Shown here piece after piece: positions 35,269 to 44,677 of a stretch of DNA of 64,000 nt (position 1 is its first letter; each line of letters opens with the position of its first letter). The notes below the pieces were generated by a model. It worked only from the letters and a program-made list of their open reading frames with translations. It was not told the DNA's origin and ran no database searches. The position numbers and the translations under genes were made by a program. The stretch lies in NCBI RefSeq assembly GCF_013342145.1, contig NZ_JABUQZ010000001.1:2170001-2234000 (forward strand), in the 5' to 3' direction. This DNA is from Haloterrigena gelatinilytica. Its GTDB lineage: Archaea > Halobacteriota > Halobacteria > Halobacteriales > Natrialbaceae.

Positions 35269-36374
35269 CGGCACGCTCCCACCCGACCTCGACGGGGACG
35301 AAGCGGATCATCGTAACGATCCAGCACCCGGGTCACGTCCACTTCTTCCGTCACCCCATCACGGAGCTTCGGGCTCGCGGCCACGAGGTCCACGTCTTCG
35401 CTCGCGAGAGCGACGTTGCGATCGACCTCCTCGAGGCCTACGACATCGACCACGAGGTGCTCGCCGGCGCGTCCGACTCGCTGGTCTCACTGGCCGCGGT
35501 TCAGGCGACCTACGAGGCGAAACTACTGGCCCGGGCCCGTCGGATCGATCCGGACGTGATCACGGCCATCGGCGGCGTCGCGGCCGCCCACGTCGCGTCG
35601 GTGTTGCGGACGACGAGCGTCGTCTTCTACGACACCGAGCACGCGACGCTCGTCACGAAGCTCGCCTACCCGTTCGCGGACGTGATCTGTACGCCGTCGT
35701 GCTATCGGGGGGAGATCGGCTCGAAACAGGTTCGCTACCCGGGCTACCACGAACTCGCCTACCTCCACCCCGACCGGTTCGAGCCGGATCCGACCGTCCT
35801 CGAGTCGGTCGGACTGTCGCCCGACGATCGGTTCGCCGTCGTTCGTCTCAGCAGTTGGGAGGCGTCCCACGACGTCGGCCACGGCGGGTTCGACGACCCC
35901 CGAACGGTCGTCGACCGGCTCGAGGACGCCGGCGTCGAGGTCCTGCTCTCGGCCGAGGGCGAACCGCCCGCGGAGCTCGCGGACTACACGTTCGAGACGG
36001 CCCCCGAGCGGCTACACGACCTGCTCGCGTACGCCGACGTCGTTCTGAGCGAGGGCGCGACGACCGCGGCGGAAGCCGCCGTCCTCGGCACGCCAGCGGT
36101 CTACGTCAATCCGCTCTCGCTGGGATACACGACGGAACTCGAGTCGGAGTTCGGCCTCCTGTTCGAGTACACCGGCGAGCGGCGACACGTCCGCGGGCTC
36201 GAGCAGGCCGTGTCTGTCCTCGAGGAGCCGTCCGAAACCTGGACGCAACGTCACCAGCAGTTGTTGTCGGAACGGATCGACGTGACCGAGTTCGTCGTCG
36301 ACCAGCTAGAAATGCACGCGCAGACGCCCGAGCCGGGCCGCTCGACCTCCACGACGAATCCGACCGAATCATGA
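35265..36374 (+). CDS. DUF354-family glycosyltransferase-like protein
   Basis: 369 residues. It begins IIVTIQHPGHVHFFRHPITEL and contains AIGGVAAAHVASVLRTTSVVFYD, YRGEIGSKQVRYPGYHELAYLHP and ADVVLSEGATTAAEAAVLGTPAVY. These mark DUF354, a GT-B fold family related to UDP-GlcNAc epimerases and MurG-like transferases. The last segment is the nucleotide-sugar contact seen in such folds. Overlaps both neighbours by 4 nt, so it is translated together with the dehydrogenase and the GT4 enzyme. A role in assembling or modifying a sugar is inferred. Confidence 0.82.
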   Translation: MTARSHPTSTGTKRIIVTIQHPGHVHFFRHPITELRARGHEVHVFARESDVAIDLLEAYDIDHEVLAGASDSLVSLAAVQATYEAKLLARARRIDPDVITAIGGVAAAHVASVLRTTSVVFYDTEHATLVTKLAYPFADVICTPSCYRGEIGSKQVRYPGYHELAYLHPDRFEPDPTVLESVGLSPDDRFAVVRLSSWEASHDVGHGGFDDPRTVVDRLEDAGVEVLLSAEGEPPAELADYTFETAPERLHDLLAYADVVLSEGATTAAEAAVLGTPAVYVNPLSLGYTTELESEFGLLFEYTGERRHVRGLEQAVSVLEEPSETWTQRHQQLLSERIDVTEFVVDQLEMHAQTPEPGRSTSTTNPTES

Positions 36375-37330
36375 ACGTACTCCAATTGGTCACCTCGCCG
36401 CGGCCGTTTTTCGACCATCAAGTATCGGTCCTCGAAGCGCGCGGCGTCGACTGCACGGTCTGTACCGTCCCCGGAGTAGACGATCCCGGCGGCCGATCGC
36501 CGTCGGACTACGCCCGGTTCTATCCGGCCGTCCTCTCCGAGATCCGATCGGGCGAGTACGATCTGATCCACGCGAACTACGGACTCACGACGCCGTTCGC
36601 GTTCGCCCAGCCGACTCGGCCCGTCGTGGTGAGTCTCTGGGGCACGGACCTGATGAGCGACCACTCGTGGCTCCGGTGGCTCAGTCGACGCGCGGCCCGC
36701 GGAGCCGACGCGACGATCGTTCCGAGCCAACCCATGTCCGACGCGCTCGAGACCGACCACCACGTGATCCCGTTCGGCGTCGACACCGAGCAGTTCAGGC
36801 CGATTCCACAGACGGAGGCTCGCGACCGCATCGGCTGGGAGACCGATCGACCGATCGCGCTCTTCCCGTACGACACCGAGCGCGGGGTCAAGGACTTCCC
36901 CCGAGCGCGCCGACTCGTCGAACGGGCCGACGCCGACCTCGAGTTACGTCCGGTCTGTGGCGTCGACTACGAGGAGATTCCCTACTACATGAACGCCAGC
37001 GACGTCCTCCTCGTCACGTCGAAACGCGAGAGCGGACCGATGGTCGTCAAAGAGGCAGCCGCGTGTAACCTGCCGATCGTCTCGACCGACGTCGGCTTCG
37101 TCCGCGAGACGATCGACGGCGTGGCCAACTGCGTCGTCAGCGACGACGACGACGATCTGGTCGCCGGCCTCGAGCGGGTCGCCGCCGATCGCGGGCGGTC
37201 CGACGGCCGCGACGTCATCGACGGACTGCGCCTCGAGGCGCTGGGGGACCGTCTCCACGAAGTGTACCGGCGCGTCCTCGATCGCCCCGACCGCTCGGGG
37301 CAGCCCACGGGGGTGGGCCATGGGACGTAA
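36371..37330 (+). CDS. Glycosyltransferase family 4
   Basis: 319 residues. GT-B fold: N-terminal LQLVTSPRPFFDHQVSVLEARG, DLIHANYGLTTPFA, ATIVPSQPMSDAL, VIPFGVDTEQFRP. C-terminal donor domain with SDVLLVTSKRESGPMVVKEA, holding the E-x7-E motif, and IVSTDVGFVRETI. A retaining transferase using a nucleotide-activated sugar, acting at the cytoplasmic face on a lipid-linked or growing glycan. Overlaps the DUF354 gene by 4 nt and the GT-C gene by 11 nt. Confidence 0.88.
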   Translation: MNVLQLVTSPRPFFDHQVSVLEARGVDCTVCTVPGVDDPGGRSPSDYARFYPAVLSEIRSGEYDLIHANYGLTTPFAFAQPTRPVVVSLWGTDLMSDHSWLRWLSRRAARGADATIVPSQPMSDALETDHHVIPFGVDTEQFRPIPQTEARDRIGWETDRPIALFPYDTERGVKDFPRARRLVERADADLELRPVCGVDYEEIPYYMNASDVLLVTSKRESGPMVVKEAAACNLPIVSTDVGFVRETIDGVANCVVSDDDDDLVAGLERVAADRGRSDGRDVIDGLRLEALGDRLHEVYRRVLDRPDRSGQPTGVGHGT

Positions 37331-39317
37331 TCCGGTCGGGCGGCTCTCGGAGCTCCGACCGCTGCGACTCGACACCGTCGCGGCGATCGGCGGGCTCCTG
37401 ATCGCACTGGTGTTGTTCCCGCTGCGATTTTTCGCGTCGCAGGTCTACCTCAACACCGTTCCGGTGGTCCTCGGGACGGCGTGTATCCTGTATCTCGTCC
37501 GCCTGTATTACCAACAGCAGGCGACCGACGACGTCCGCTTGACGCTCCCGTCCCGGGTGACGATGGCACTCCCGACGGCCGTCCTCCTCGGGCTCGCGGC
37601 GCTGGTCGTTCTGACGGTCCACCAGGGCGCCCGAACGATTTCGTTTTTCGCCCTCGCGAGCGTCGTCGGGGCCCTCGTGGTCGGCCAGATCTGCTTCGCG
37701 AGCGACCGGGACTTCAACGCACGACTGCTGTTGCTCCAGATCGTTCTCTTCGCGCTGGTCGTTCGCGGCACCGCGCTGTACGCGACGCCGGGGTTCATCG
37801 GGATCGACGTCTGGACGCACATGGGACTGACCGAGCAGATCGTCTCGGAGGGGCGAGTCGGCGCGATTTCCCACGACAAGCACTACGCCTCGCCGTTCTA
37901 CCATCTGCTGGTCACCGCCTCGTCGATGCTGTTCGACGTCTCGCTGCGGAGCGCGCTGTACCTCTCGCTGGGTCTCGTGATGCCGATCTCGGTGCTGCTC
38001 GTCTACGCCGGGGGGAACCTGCTCGTCTCGCAGCGATGGGCGACGCTGGCGGCGGCGCTGTACGCCCTCGCCAGCCACGTCTCGATGTGGGGGCTGCACC
38101 TCATCCCCACGAGCATGGGACTGGTCTTCTTCCTCGCGATGCTGTACGCGTTGCTCCGGGTGATGCGCATCGAGTACACGACCCGGGACTTCGCGCTGTT
38201 GCTGCTCTCGAGCGTCGCGGTGATTCTCACCCACCAGGTGTCGACGTTCATCATGCTCGTGTTGCTGCTCGCGGCGTTCGTCGCCCAGCTGGTCTTCGAG
38301 ATCGGCCCGCTCGGGTTGACGCGACTCGACGCGAGCGTGTTCCGGACGAAGAAGCCGGTCAACCTCCTCGGCCTCGTCGTCTTCAACGTCGGGCTGACGA
38401 TCTTCGTCTGGTCGCTGACGCCGTACCGTGACGACTCGTTCCTCGAGACCGTGCTGAGGTACTTCAGTGAAACGCTCAAGGAGAGCGCTGGCTTCCTCAA
38501 CATCGCGAGCGGCTCCAGCGGAGACGCGGCCGAGGCCGAGGCCGCGGAAGCGGCGACGACGCTGCTCGACGAGCTCGTCCCCTACATCGATGAGCTCGGC
38601 TTCCTCATCCTGCTCGCGGCGACGTTCGTCGGCTGCCTGTACATCGTCCACCGGCGCCGGGCCGAACAGTCGGTGTTCACGCTGCTGCTGGCGACGGCGT
38701 TCATGCTCGTGTTCGTCATGGGCTTCCCGATGTTCGGGATCCACTCGTTCATCCCGAACCGCTGGTTCGCGTTCCTCTACGCGCCGATGGCGATCCTCGG
38801 CGCGATCGGGCTGCGGACCCTCGACCGCGGACTCGCGCCGGCGCTCGTCGTCGTCGTCCTGTTGCTGTTCACGCTCGTCTATCCGGGCGCGATGCTCTTC
38901 GCGACGGAGAGCAACATCGACAACCCGGTCTTCGAGGAGCACCACGAACAACTCGCCTACACGGAGTCGGAACTGGCTGCGGTCGGCTCGATCGGCGAGA
39001 TGACCGGCGCGCCCGACGGCGACGAGATCCGACCCGACCAGCGGCTGTACACCGACCATCCGTACCAGACGCTGTTCAGCCGTACCGGGGCCTATCCGTC
39101 GACGGACATCGCGACGGTCCCAGAGGGCGGGACCGCCGATCACAACTACGCGGTCTATCGGACGACCGCCGCGAACGAGGCGGTCTACTTCAATAACGCC
39201 GACGGACAGGGTCGGATCGAACAGGCCACCGCGGACCGCCTCTGTCGTCCGGACCAGGCCACGGTGTACACGAACGGTGACGTGACGATGTGTACGCCCT
39301 CGCCGGCCACCGAGTAG
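37320..39317 (+). CDS. GT-C-like polytopic membrane glycosyltransferase
   Basis: 665 residues with about a dozen membrane helices up to residue 525 and a soluble C-terminal domain of 140. In the first external loop GFIGIDVWTHMGLTEQIV and the histidines of ISHDKHYASPFYHLLV are in the place where GT-C enzymes keep their acidic catalytic motif and ligand residues. FGIHSFIPNRWFAFLYAP in a late loop is another typical trait. Such enzymes transfer sugars from dolichyl-phosphate donors outside the membrane. The last gene of the four-gene operon; no close named relative can be assigned. Confidence 0.75.
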   Translation: MGRNPVGRLSELRPLRLDTVAAIGGLLIALVLFPLRFFASQVYLNTVPVVLGTACILYLVRLYYQQQATDDVRLTLPSRVTMALPTAVLLGLAALVVLTVHQGARTISFFALASVVGALVVGQICFASDRDFNARLLLLQIVLFALVVRGTALYATPGFIGIDVWTHMGLTEQIVSEGRVGAISHDKHYASPFYHLLVTASSMLFDVSLRSALYLSLGLVMPISVLLVYAGGNLLVSQRWATLAAALYALASHVSMWGLHLIPTSMGLVFFLAMLYALLRVMRIEYTTRDFALLLLSSVAVILTHQVSTFIMLVLLLAAFVAQLVFEIGPLGLTRLDASVFRTKKPVNLLGLVVFNVGLTIFVWSLTPYRDDSFLETVLRYFSETLKESAGFLNIASGSSGDAAEAEAAEAATTLLDELVPYIDELGFLILLAATFVGCLYIVHRRRAEQSVFTLLLATAFMLVFVMGFPMFGIHSFIPNRWFAFLYAPMAILGAIGLRTLDRGLAPALVVVVLLLFTLVYPGAMLFATESNIDNPVFEEHHEQLAYTESELAAVGSIGEMTGAPDGDEIRPDQRLYTDHPYQTLFSRTGAYPSTDIATVPEGGTADHNYAVYRTTAANEAVYFNNADGQGRIEQATADRLCRPDQATVYTNGDVTMCTPSPATE

Positions 39318-39735
39318 GCGACCGGCGTTACCGAGACTCTCGCCGTCCCTTTTTCGATCGAACCGACATCGACGCCGCAACGGAAGCGAACGTTGGCATC
39401 TCGAGCCAAGAGGACGGACGACACCGGCCGCTCTCATCGCGATGTCGGCGGGATTCGATCGCAACGAGCACCGCAGTGTCGACCTCGAGTCCGTCCGTCT
39501 TCCGAGCCGTCGCTTTACTCGTATCCGTTCGAGGGAGCGAGTGGCGTCTCTCGGACGCGGCTACAGATACGGTTCCGGTGATCCGCTGTCTAACTCGAGT
39601 CGCGATCGATTACGCTGAGTCGCGGACTCTCGAAAGCGGAGTCCCGATCGAACCAATCGCAGCGATCGCAGCGCGGTCAGCGCTCGTCGACGACCGACGG
39701 AGAACGACTGTTTCGGCGCCAGTTCGAGGCGCCTG
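39318..39735. other. Gene-free stretch
   Basis: 418 nt between the GT-C gene and the hydrolase pseudogene. Open frames are short and without haloarchaeal amino-acid composition. Nothing recognised; probably decayed DNA belonging to the same degraded region. Confidence 0.4.
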
Positions 39736-40254
39736 TTACGGCTCGAGATAGTCGTGCAGCCAGCGCCAGATTCAGCGATGGCCAGCAGCCCTTCGGACAG
39801 CCACAGCACGGTGAAGGCGATCACGAGATCGATCTGACGGAAGAGCTGCGACGTCAGTCCGTCCGTGACGAACCGGCGGGCCCTTCGGAGAGATAGATGA
39901 CGACGTGGTCGAAACAGCCGCCGTAATTGGCCGGCGGCGCCGAGGCGAACGCCTGCAGGACGACCCGAACCGCGACCCCCGTTCCGGTCGCGTCGGGATC
40001 GCACACACCTGGTACTAAGTGAACGGCGTGAGCGAGCGCGAACGCACCCGCTCGCCGCCGGCTCTCAGCGCCACGACGGCCGGCGACGACGGCGAGAACG
40101 AACGAAAACAGCGGCGTGACGAACAGTAAGTGGGCGATCCCGTAGTTAGTCTTCGTGACGCCGGCCGTCCGGAACGGTGGCTTGTCGACGAGAACGGACA
40201 GCAGAGCGCCGACGACGGTACCGATCGTCCGGCGCCGACGGCGATCGGTGATCG
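39736..40254 (-). pseudogene. Remnant of a YdjM-like metal-dependent hydrolase membrane protein gene
   Basis: Read on the minus strand, three frames together give one coherent protein. First comes TIGTVVGALLSVLVDKPPFR, followed by KTNYGIAHLLFVTPLFSFVLAV and AHAVHLVPGV (frame open from about 40254 to 39865). After a frameshift near 39880 comes VTDGLTSQLFRQIDLVIAFT, and after another near 39770, WRWLHDYLEP and a stop at 39736. The order and features (GxxH membrane segment, C-terminal LFRQIDLV helix) match haloarchaeal membrane metal-dependent hydrolases. The N-terminal part is missing and the neighbouring gene ends at 40308, so it is a truncated, frameshifted relic. Confidence 0.65.
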
Positions 40255-40307
40255 ATCACGCACGATTCATAGCGCGTACGCGACGGTGAGTACCCCCGAG
40301 GCTGCAC

Positions 40308-41300
40308 CTACTCAACCACGACCGGGAGGTGCATCGTTCGGTAGGCGTCTCCGGCTGCGGGCTCCGACGGCGCCTCCCCCTGGTAGAGCAACACCGTGAT
40401 CCGAAGATCGTCGCCGGACATCGACGGTGTAATCTCGAGCGACTGCTCACGCGTCTCGCCGTCGGCGACCGTCGCGGATGCTCGAGCGAGTTCGTCGCGG
40501 TCCGTAACGTTCACCTCGTCGCCGTCCCCCCGTTCGATTCGCTCGAGCAGGACGACCGTCGTGTAGTCGCGCTCGGCGTTCTCTTGGTTCGTGATCGATA
40601 CCGTCAACGGCTCGGTCTCGCCGGCGGCGTACGTCGACTCGTACATCGTGTCGGTGTCGCCCGTGACGTTCTCGGTTTGGACCGACAGCTCGGTGAAGCC
40701 GTCGCCCTGTGGCGGGTTGGTGGCAGCGAAGCCGGCGCTCGCGAGCAGCACTACCAGTGCGATGACGATCGCGACGTTGTACGGCCGCGGATCGACTCGC
40801 TCGTAGACGTTCGGTCGCTTCCGGGAGAAGAACAGCGATCCGATCGAGAGCGACGGCGCGAACCGTCGCTCCGCCGGACACCGGTAGCGAGACACGATCG
40901 CGAGCAGCGACAGCACGACGGTCAGCGACGCAAGCCCGAGGAGCAGCGTTTCCGCGGTGATACCCCGTGGGGTAACGGACGCGAAAAGGGTGATCGTCGG
41001 AACGAGGGCGATACTAAAGACGACCGACAGGACGAACCGTTCGACCGACTCGAGTCCGCCGGTTACCAGACGCGGCGTCTCGAGTCCGCTTTTCAGCGTA
41101 TCGAACGACTGGTACTCGTCGCTCGGTTCGGACGGAAACAGGATCGAGACGAACGCATACCCCGGAAAACAGAGAACCATCGGGAGTGCTATCGCAGTTC
41201 GTATCACGCCATCGACTCCGGAAATGATGCCGAACGTGAAGGCGCCGGTGAACGCGATCACCGCTGCCAGGTCGAGGAACCACCATTGACTGTCGCTCAT
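40308..41300 (-). CDS. DUF1616-family membrane protein
   Basis: 330 residues from the ATG at 41300; extra upstream codons lack the hydrophobic onset MSDSQWWFLDLAAVIAFTGA. Four membrane helices lie in the first 215 residues, with PMVLCFPGYAFVSILFPSE being the DUF1616 signature, followed by an extracellular beta-sandwich (about 220-330, TEPLTVSITNQENAERDYTTV). DUF1616 proteins are found with archaeal glycosylation and surface-layer genes; their biochemical role is unknown. Island-type dyad TTATCG-TCC-CGATAA lies 32 nt upstream. Confidence 0.82.
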   Translation of the reverse strand: MSDSQWWFLDLAAVIAFTGAFTFGIISGVDGVIRTAIALPMVLCFPGYAFVSILFPSEPSDEYQSFDTLKSGLETPRLVTGGLESVERFVLSVVFSIALVPTITLFASVTPRGITAETLLLGLASLTVVLSLLAIVSRYRCPAERRFAPSLSIGSLFFSRKRPNVYERVDPRPYNVAIVIALVVLLASAGFAATNPPQGDGFTELSVQTENVTGDTDTMYESTYAAGETEPLTVSITNQENAERDYTTVVLLERIERGDGDEVNVTDRDELARASATVADGETREQSLEITPSMSGDDLRITVLLYQGEAPSEPAAGDAYRTMHLPVVVE

Positions 41301-41690
41301 TACCGGCGTTATTCGACCGTCGTGCGGTTTATTATCGTCCCGATAAGCCGCTTTGACCCGGTCGATCGGGTGGTTGCCACCCCCTGACCTACCAGATACA
41401 AGACAATAATTCCTCATAAGTATCTTTCGTCGGTTCTAGAACGTCCCAATCGACACAACGATAAGAAATTTAGCGTAACCCTCCAGCTATATTTACGCAA
41501 TTAAATACGAGCAACAAAATAATCGTCCATTCGTGAATGGCCCGAATTGTGACCTGAATCCTGTGATATCACTGTTTTAAAATAACGTAAAAAGATCTAT
41601 CCCGTCTATGAAAATAGTTAAAACGAATTCGGTTGGGAGATACGGTTTCCACCCTTTATTACACACTTCTGATTAGGGGAGATTGGCGCA
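41301..41690. other. AT-rich divergent regulatory region
   Basis: 390 nt; from about 41395 to 41665 it is far richer in A/T than its surroundings. It carries the perfect dyad at 41332 next to the DUF1616 gene and a TATA-like CTTTATTAC (about 41654) 30-37 nt before the DUF7344-like gene. The low GC may mark a foreign or regulatory insert. Confidence 0.5.
41332..41346. promoter_or_regulatory. Island-type dyad, perfect copy
   Basis: TTATCG-TCC-CGATAA, a perfect inverted repeat 32 nt upstream of the DUF1616 start. The best match to the consensus. Confidence 0.55.
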
Positions 41691-42293
41691 ATGAACGCAG
41701 CACATATCAGCTCCGAAGGAGATACTGAGGAGGAGACGGCCGACGCGGACGAGCGGTCCGCTGATGAGCGGCCCGCTGACGAGGAGGAACTCTCTAAGGA
41801 CGAGATCTTCCACCTCCTGCAAAACGAACGCCGTCGTCTGGTTCTCAGGTACCTTCGCGACACTACCGAGCCCGTGCGTATGCGGGATATCGCCGAGCAG
41901 GTCGCGGCGTGGGAACACGATACGACCGTCGAGGAACTCACGTCGAAACAACGCCAGCGCGTCTACATTCCGCTCTACCAGTCTCACCTCTCGAAGCTCG
42001 ACGAAGCGGGACTCATCGACTACCAGAAGAACCGCGGCATCGTCGAACGGCAACCGCGCGCGGATATGGTTGATCAGTACCTGCAGGACGCCCCCGAGAC
42101 GGACTCGAACGACGGGGACGAGTCCAACGCGGGGCTGGACGATTACTACGTCGGCTCGACGGTCCTCGGCTTCGCGCTGCTGCTCGGCGCGGTGCTCGAA
42201 CTACCGTTCACGACGTTCCTCTCGGGAATCGCGCTGAGCGCCTGTATCCTGCTGCTGTTTACGGTATCGACGATCAAACGACTCCTCGAGTGA
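41691..42293 (+). CDS. Tail-anchored wHTH regulator (DUF7344-like)
   Basis: 200 residues. An acidic N-terminus (to 30) precedes a winged-helix domain (about 33-120): DEIFHLLQNERRRLVLRYL, RMRDIAEQVAAWEHDTTVEE, RVYIPLYQSHLSKLDEAGLI. This is the DUF7344-type sequence common in haloarchaea. Two C-terminal membrane helices (about 148-193) tether it to the membrane. Predicted to be a DNA-binding regulator held at the membrane, perhaps responding to envelope state. Convergent with a second protein of the same build 47 nt away. Confidence 0.78.
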   Translation: MNAAHISSEGDTEEETADADERSADERPADEEELSKDEIFHLLQNERRRLVLRYLRDTTEPVRMRDIAEQVAAWEHDTTVEELTSKQRQRVYIPLYQSHLSKLDEAGLIDYQKNRGIVERQPRADMVDQYLQDAPETDSNDGDESNAGLDDYYVGSTVLGFALLLGAVLELPFTTFLSGIALSACILLLFTVSTIKRLLE

Positions 42294-42340
42294 TATCTGG
42301 AATCGCCCCCTACTACGTACGGCGTGTTTCTCGAGCCGAC

Positions 42341-42844
42341 TCAGACGAGCAGTACGACCGCGAGGAGCGCGACCGCCAGCCCCGACGTAACCAGTGCTGT
42401 GAGTCCCGCGAGTCGAACGAGTCTCCGGAGTCCCAGCCCGCTCGAGCCGTTCCTGTTGGCGGCGTCCGATCGGACCGTTCGGCGGTCGACGAGCCCCTGT
42501 TCCGCGTCAAACTCGACGTGGCCCGTCGCGTCGAGTTCCGGAAGGCGATACTGGTGGAGTTGCTCGTGCACGGCCGCCCACGTTTCCACTGAGGGTCGAG
42601 CCGGGTGGATCAGTTCGTCGGCGACTTCGTCGACGGTGACAGGCGTCTCCATCCCGTCCAGAACGGACAACAACTCGGTATTGGAGTCCGGGACGAACTC
42701 GGTCGCGGAGTCGGCGTTCGAGAGGTCGGTCGATGGGTCCCGGTAGATGGTGACACCCGAAACCGTCTCGGCTTCGGCGTCGCCGGGCCCGTCTTCGGAC
42801 GGCTCCGACGGTGTCGCGCACAACCAAGACGGCGTCAGACGCAT
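42341..42844 (-). CDS. Tail-anchored wHTH regulator (second DUF7344-like protein)
   Basis: 167 residues from the ATG at 42844, which has the promoter-like GTATATAAG about 25 nt upstream on the minus strand reading. It contains LLSVLDGMETPVTVDEVADE, ETWAAVHEQLHQYRLPELDA and TGHVEFDAEQGLVDRRTV, a degenerate winged helix of the DUF7344 kind. One C-terminal membrane segment (LVRLAGLTALVTSGLAVALL) follows. With its convergent neighbour it forms a pair of small membrane-tethered regulators in the middle of the island. Confidence 0.72.
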   Translation of the reverse strand: MRLTPSWLCATPSEPSEDGPGDAEAETVSGVTIYRDPSTDLSNADSATEFVPDSNTELLSVLDGMETPVTVDEVADELIHPARPSVETWAAVHEQLHQYRLPELDATGHVEFDAEQGLVDRRTVRSDAANRNGSSGLGLRRLVRLAGLTALVTSGLAVALLAVVLLV

Positions 42845-42985
42845 ATTCCGCGGTAGTCTTGCGTGGTATATAAGTATTGTTACGGTTGAGCTGGGCAAAC
42901 GATTTGTCGTAGGCCTAAATGAGTGGAAACGACTGTTCGAGTCGTTAAAAGTGAGGATACCAGCGGCCGAAATCTGTGCCAACAG

Positions 42986-44677
42986 TCAAACAGTCGCGAA
43001 TTCCGGCGGGGCGAGCCACGGAAGCGACGCCTCGGACGGCGCGGTCCAGCACTCGAGCCACGTTCGGAGATCGACGAGCCGCAGCTTGTGTCTGACCGGC
43101 AGGTCGTGGACGTGCTCGAGGTCGTCCAGGTACCGCTGGTCGAACTCGTAGCGGTCGAACAGCGTCCGGCGATCGGGCCACGGCGGCTGGAACGACTCGA
43201 GAAGCGGCGTCTTCCGACGGACGAAGCGTTCGACCTCGTTGAGAATCGTTTCGTCGTGTGGCCGGTCCGGCGGTCTGTGTCGCAGGATGTCGTCGTCGAC
43301 CCGCGTACAGGCCTCGAGGAACGTCTCCGTCGTGCGGTGTTCCGGCGGCGCTCGAAGGTGCCAGTCGAGTAGTTCGCGGTCGATGGCGGGAAACGACGCC
43401 ACGAACTGGTCGGCCAAGTGCGTGTGAAACGGCATCGAGGGCTGGTTCGAAATCCCGACGCAGGTCAGCGCGTTCTGGACGGAGTCCGCGCGGGCGTCCT
43501 GCGCGTCGAGTTCGTCGGCGATCGCGTCCCTGACGAACGTCTCCGGATCGACGCCGAACGACGTTCGTTCGGCGAGGTCGCGACTGGCGTCTCGGCTGTA
43601 GCCGAAGGTATCGAGCAGTTCCTCGACCGGATCGGGATCGGGTTCGAGTCGACCGGTCGGAATGCGCTTGTCGAGGACGTCGACGGTCTTCTCGGCGGTG
43701 AAGTGGCCGCGAAGGAACGTATCACAGAGCAGTCCGTGATACATCGTGTCGACGGCCATCTCGTCGGCGTAGCCGGCGTGGTGGATGTGCAGTGATTCCT
43801 TGATTCCCTGCGAGTAGCGGACCTTCGATTCGTCGGGGCGGAGATACCGTTCGTCCGGCGGAAACGCCGTGTGAGCCGCCCCGTACTGGTCGGCGAGCTG
43901 ACCCGCGACCTCGACTTCCCGAGCGTCCGGCGCGCCAACGGTGAAACTCCGCTCGATCTCGGGAATCCCCGTGAGAAGGACCCGCGAGTCGTAGCCCGCA
44001 GACAGGAGGAGACCTTTGGTTCCGGGTAGCATCGAACGCCGCCGAAACGCCCGCTCGAGGCGCTCGGCGAGCTCGCCGACGTAATCGAACGACTCCGAAC
44101 GGTAGACGAACCGCTTGAGGGGTTCGATCGAGTCGGCCTCGAGCGCGCTGTCGATGGGCAGTCGACGCAGTTCCGAGACGGCGGTCTTCTCACCGAGGGC
44201 CACGCCGAGGTGGAGGAATTCGAGAACGCCGTCTCGATTAACCGTCGGCTCGGGGACCGTGCGCCCGACTTCGGCGGCGTCGGTTCCGAAGACGCGAGTT
44301 CCCGGCGCGTCGGTGTAAAAGCACTCGCGAGACCGGACGGGATCCGTCGCGACGAACGCGTCGCCCCTGTCGGCGTCGACGAGGGCCAGATACGACCCGT
44401 TGAGCAAGTCCAAGGCATCGCGGCCCACGTTCTTGTAGCGCTCGAGCAGCCAGCGCGCGGCGTTTGACTCGTCGCCCGGGACGTACGCTTCGCCCCAGAC
44501 GACACACCGTTCGTCGCCGTCCGCGTAGCTGGCGGTCCAACCGGGCGCGCCGAGCGCGTCGTCTCTGATGCCGACGGTGACGGACGGTCCCGTCAGTACC
44601 CGATCGAATTCGTCGCTCGCTCTGTGTCGCTCGAACGTCTCTCTGTCGCCGAATACGCCGAAGAGTTCCCTGTTCAT
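42986..44677 (-). CDS. Asparagine-synthetase-like protein without glutaminase cysteine
   Basis: 563 residues from the ATG at 44677. The N-terminal domain (to about 190) has the shape of the Ntn glutaminase domain but begins MNRELFGVFG, not MCG, so the catalytic Cys is absent. DLLNGSYLALVDADRGDAFV and RVFGTDAAEVG correspond to family blocks. The synthetase domain has the PP-loop GLLLSAGYDSRVLL, where the usual SGGxDS is SAGYDS, and KRIPTG/KESLHIHH regions. Enzymes of this build are found in polysaccharide and natural-product loci and adenylate a carboxylate for amide formation, here perhaps with free ammonia or an amino sugar. Target unknown. Confidence 0.75.
   Translation of the reverse strand: MNRELFGVFGDRETFERHRASDEFDRVLTGPSVTVGIRDDALGAPGWTASYADGDERCVVWGEAYVPGDESNAARWLLERYKNVGRDALDLLNGSYLALVDADRGDAFVATDPVRSRECFYTDAPGTRVFGTDAAEVGRTVPEPTVNRDGVLEFLHLGVALGEKTAVSELRRLPIDSALEADSIEPLKRFVYRSESFDYVGELAERLERAFRRRSMLPGTKGLLLSAGYDSRVLLTGIPEIERSFTVGAPDAREVEVAGQLADQYGAAHTAFPPDERYLRPDESKVRYSQGIKESLHIHHAGYADEMAVDTMYHGLLCDTFLRGHFTAEKTVDVLDKRIPTGRLEPDPDPVEELLDTFGYSRDASRDLAERTSFGVDPETFVRDAIADELDAQDARADSVQNALTCVGISNQPSMPFHTHLADQFVASFPAIDRELLDWHLRAPPEHRTTETFLEACTRVDDDILRHRPPDRPHDETILNEVERFVRRKTPLLESFQPPWPDRRTLFDRYEFDQRYLDDLEHVHDLPVRHKLRLVDLRTWLECWTAPSEASLPWLAPPEFATV

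Noticed and set aside
37481-38431. 316-codon frame inside the GT-C gene
   Set aside because: Same-strand shadow, Arg-rich; the real frame has clear membrane helices.
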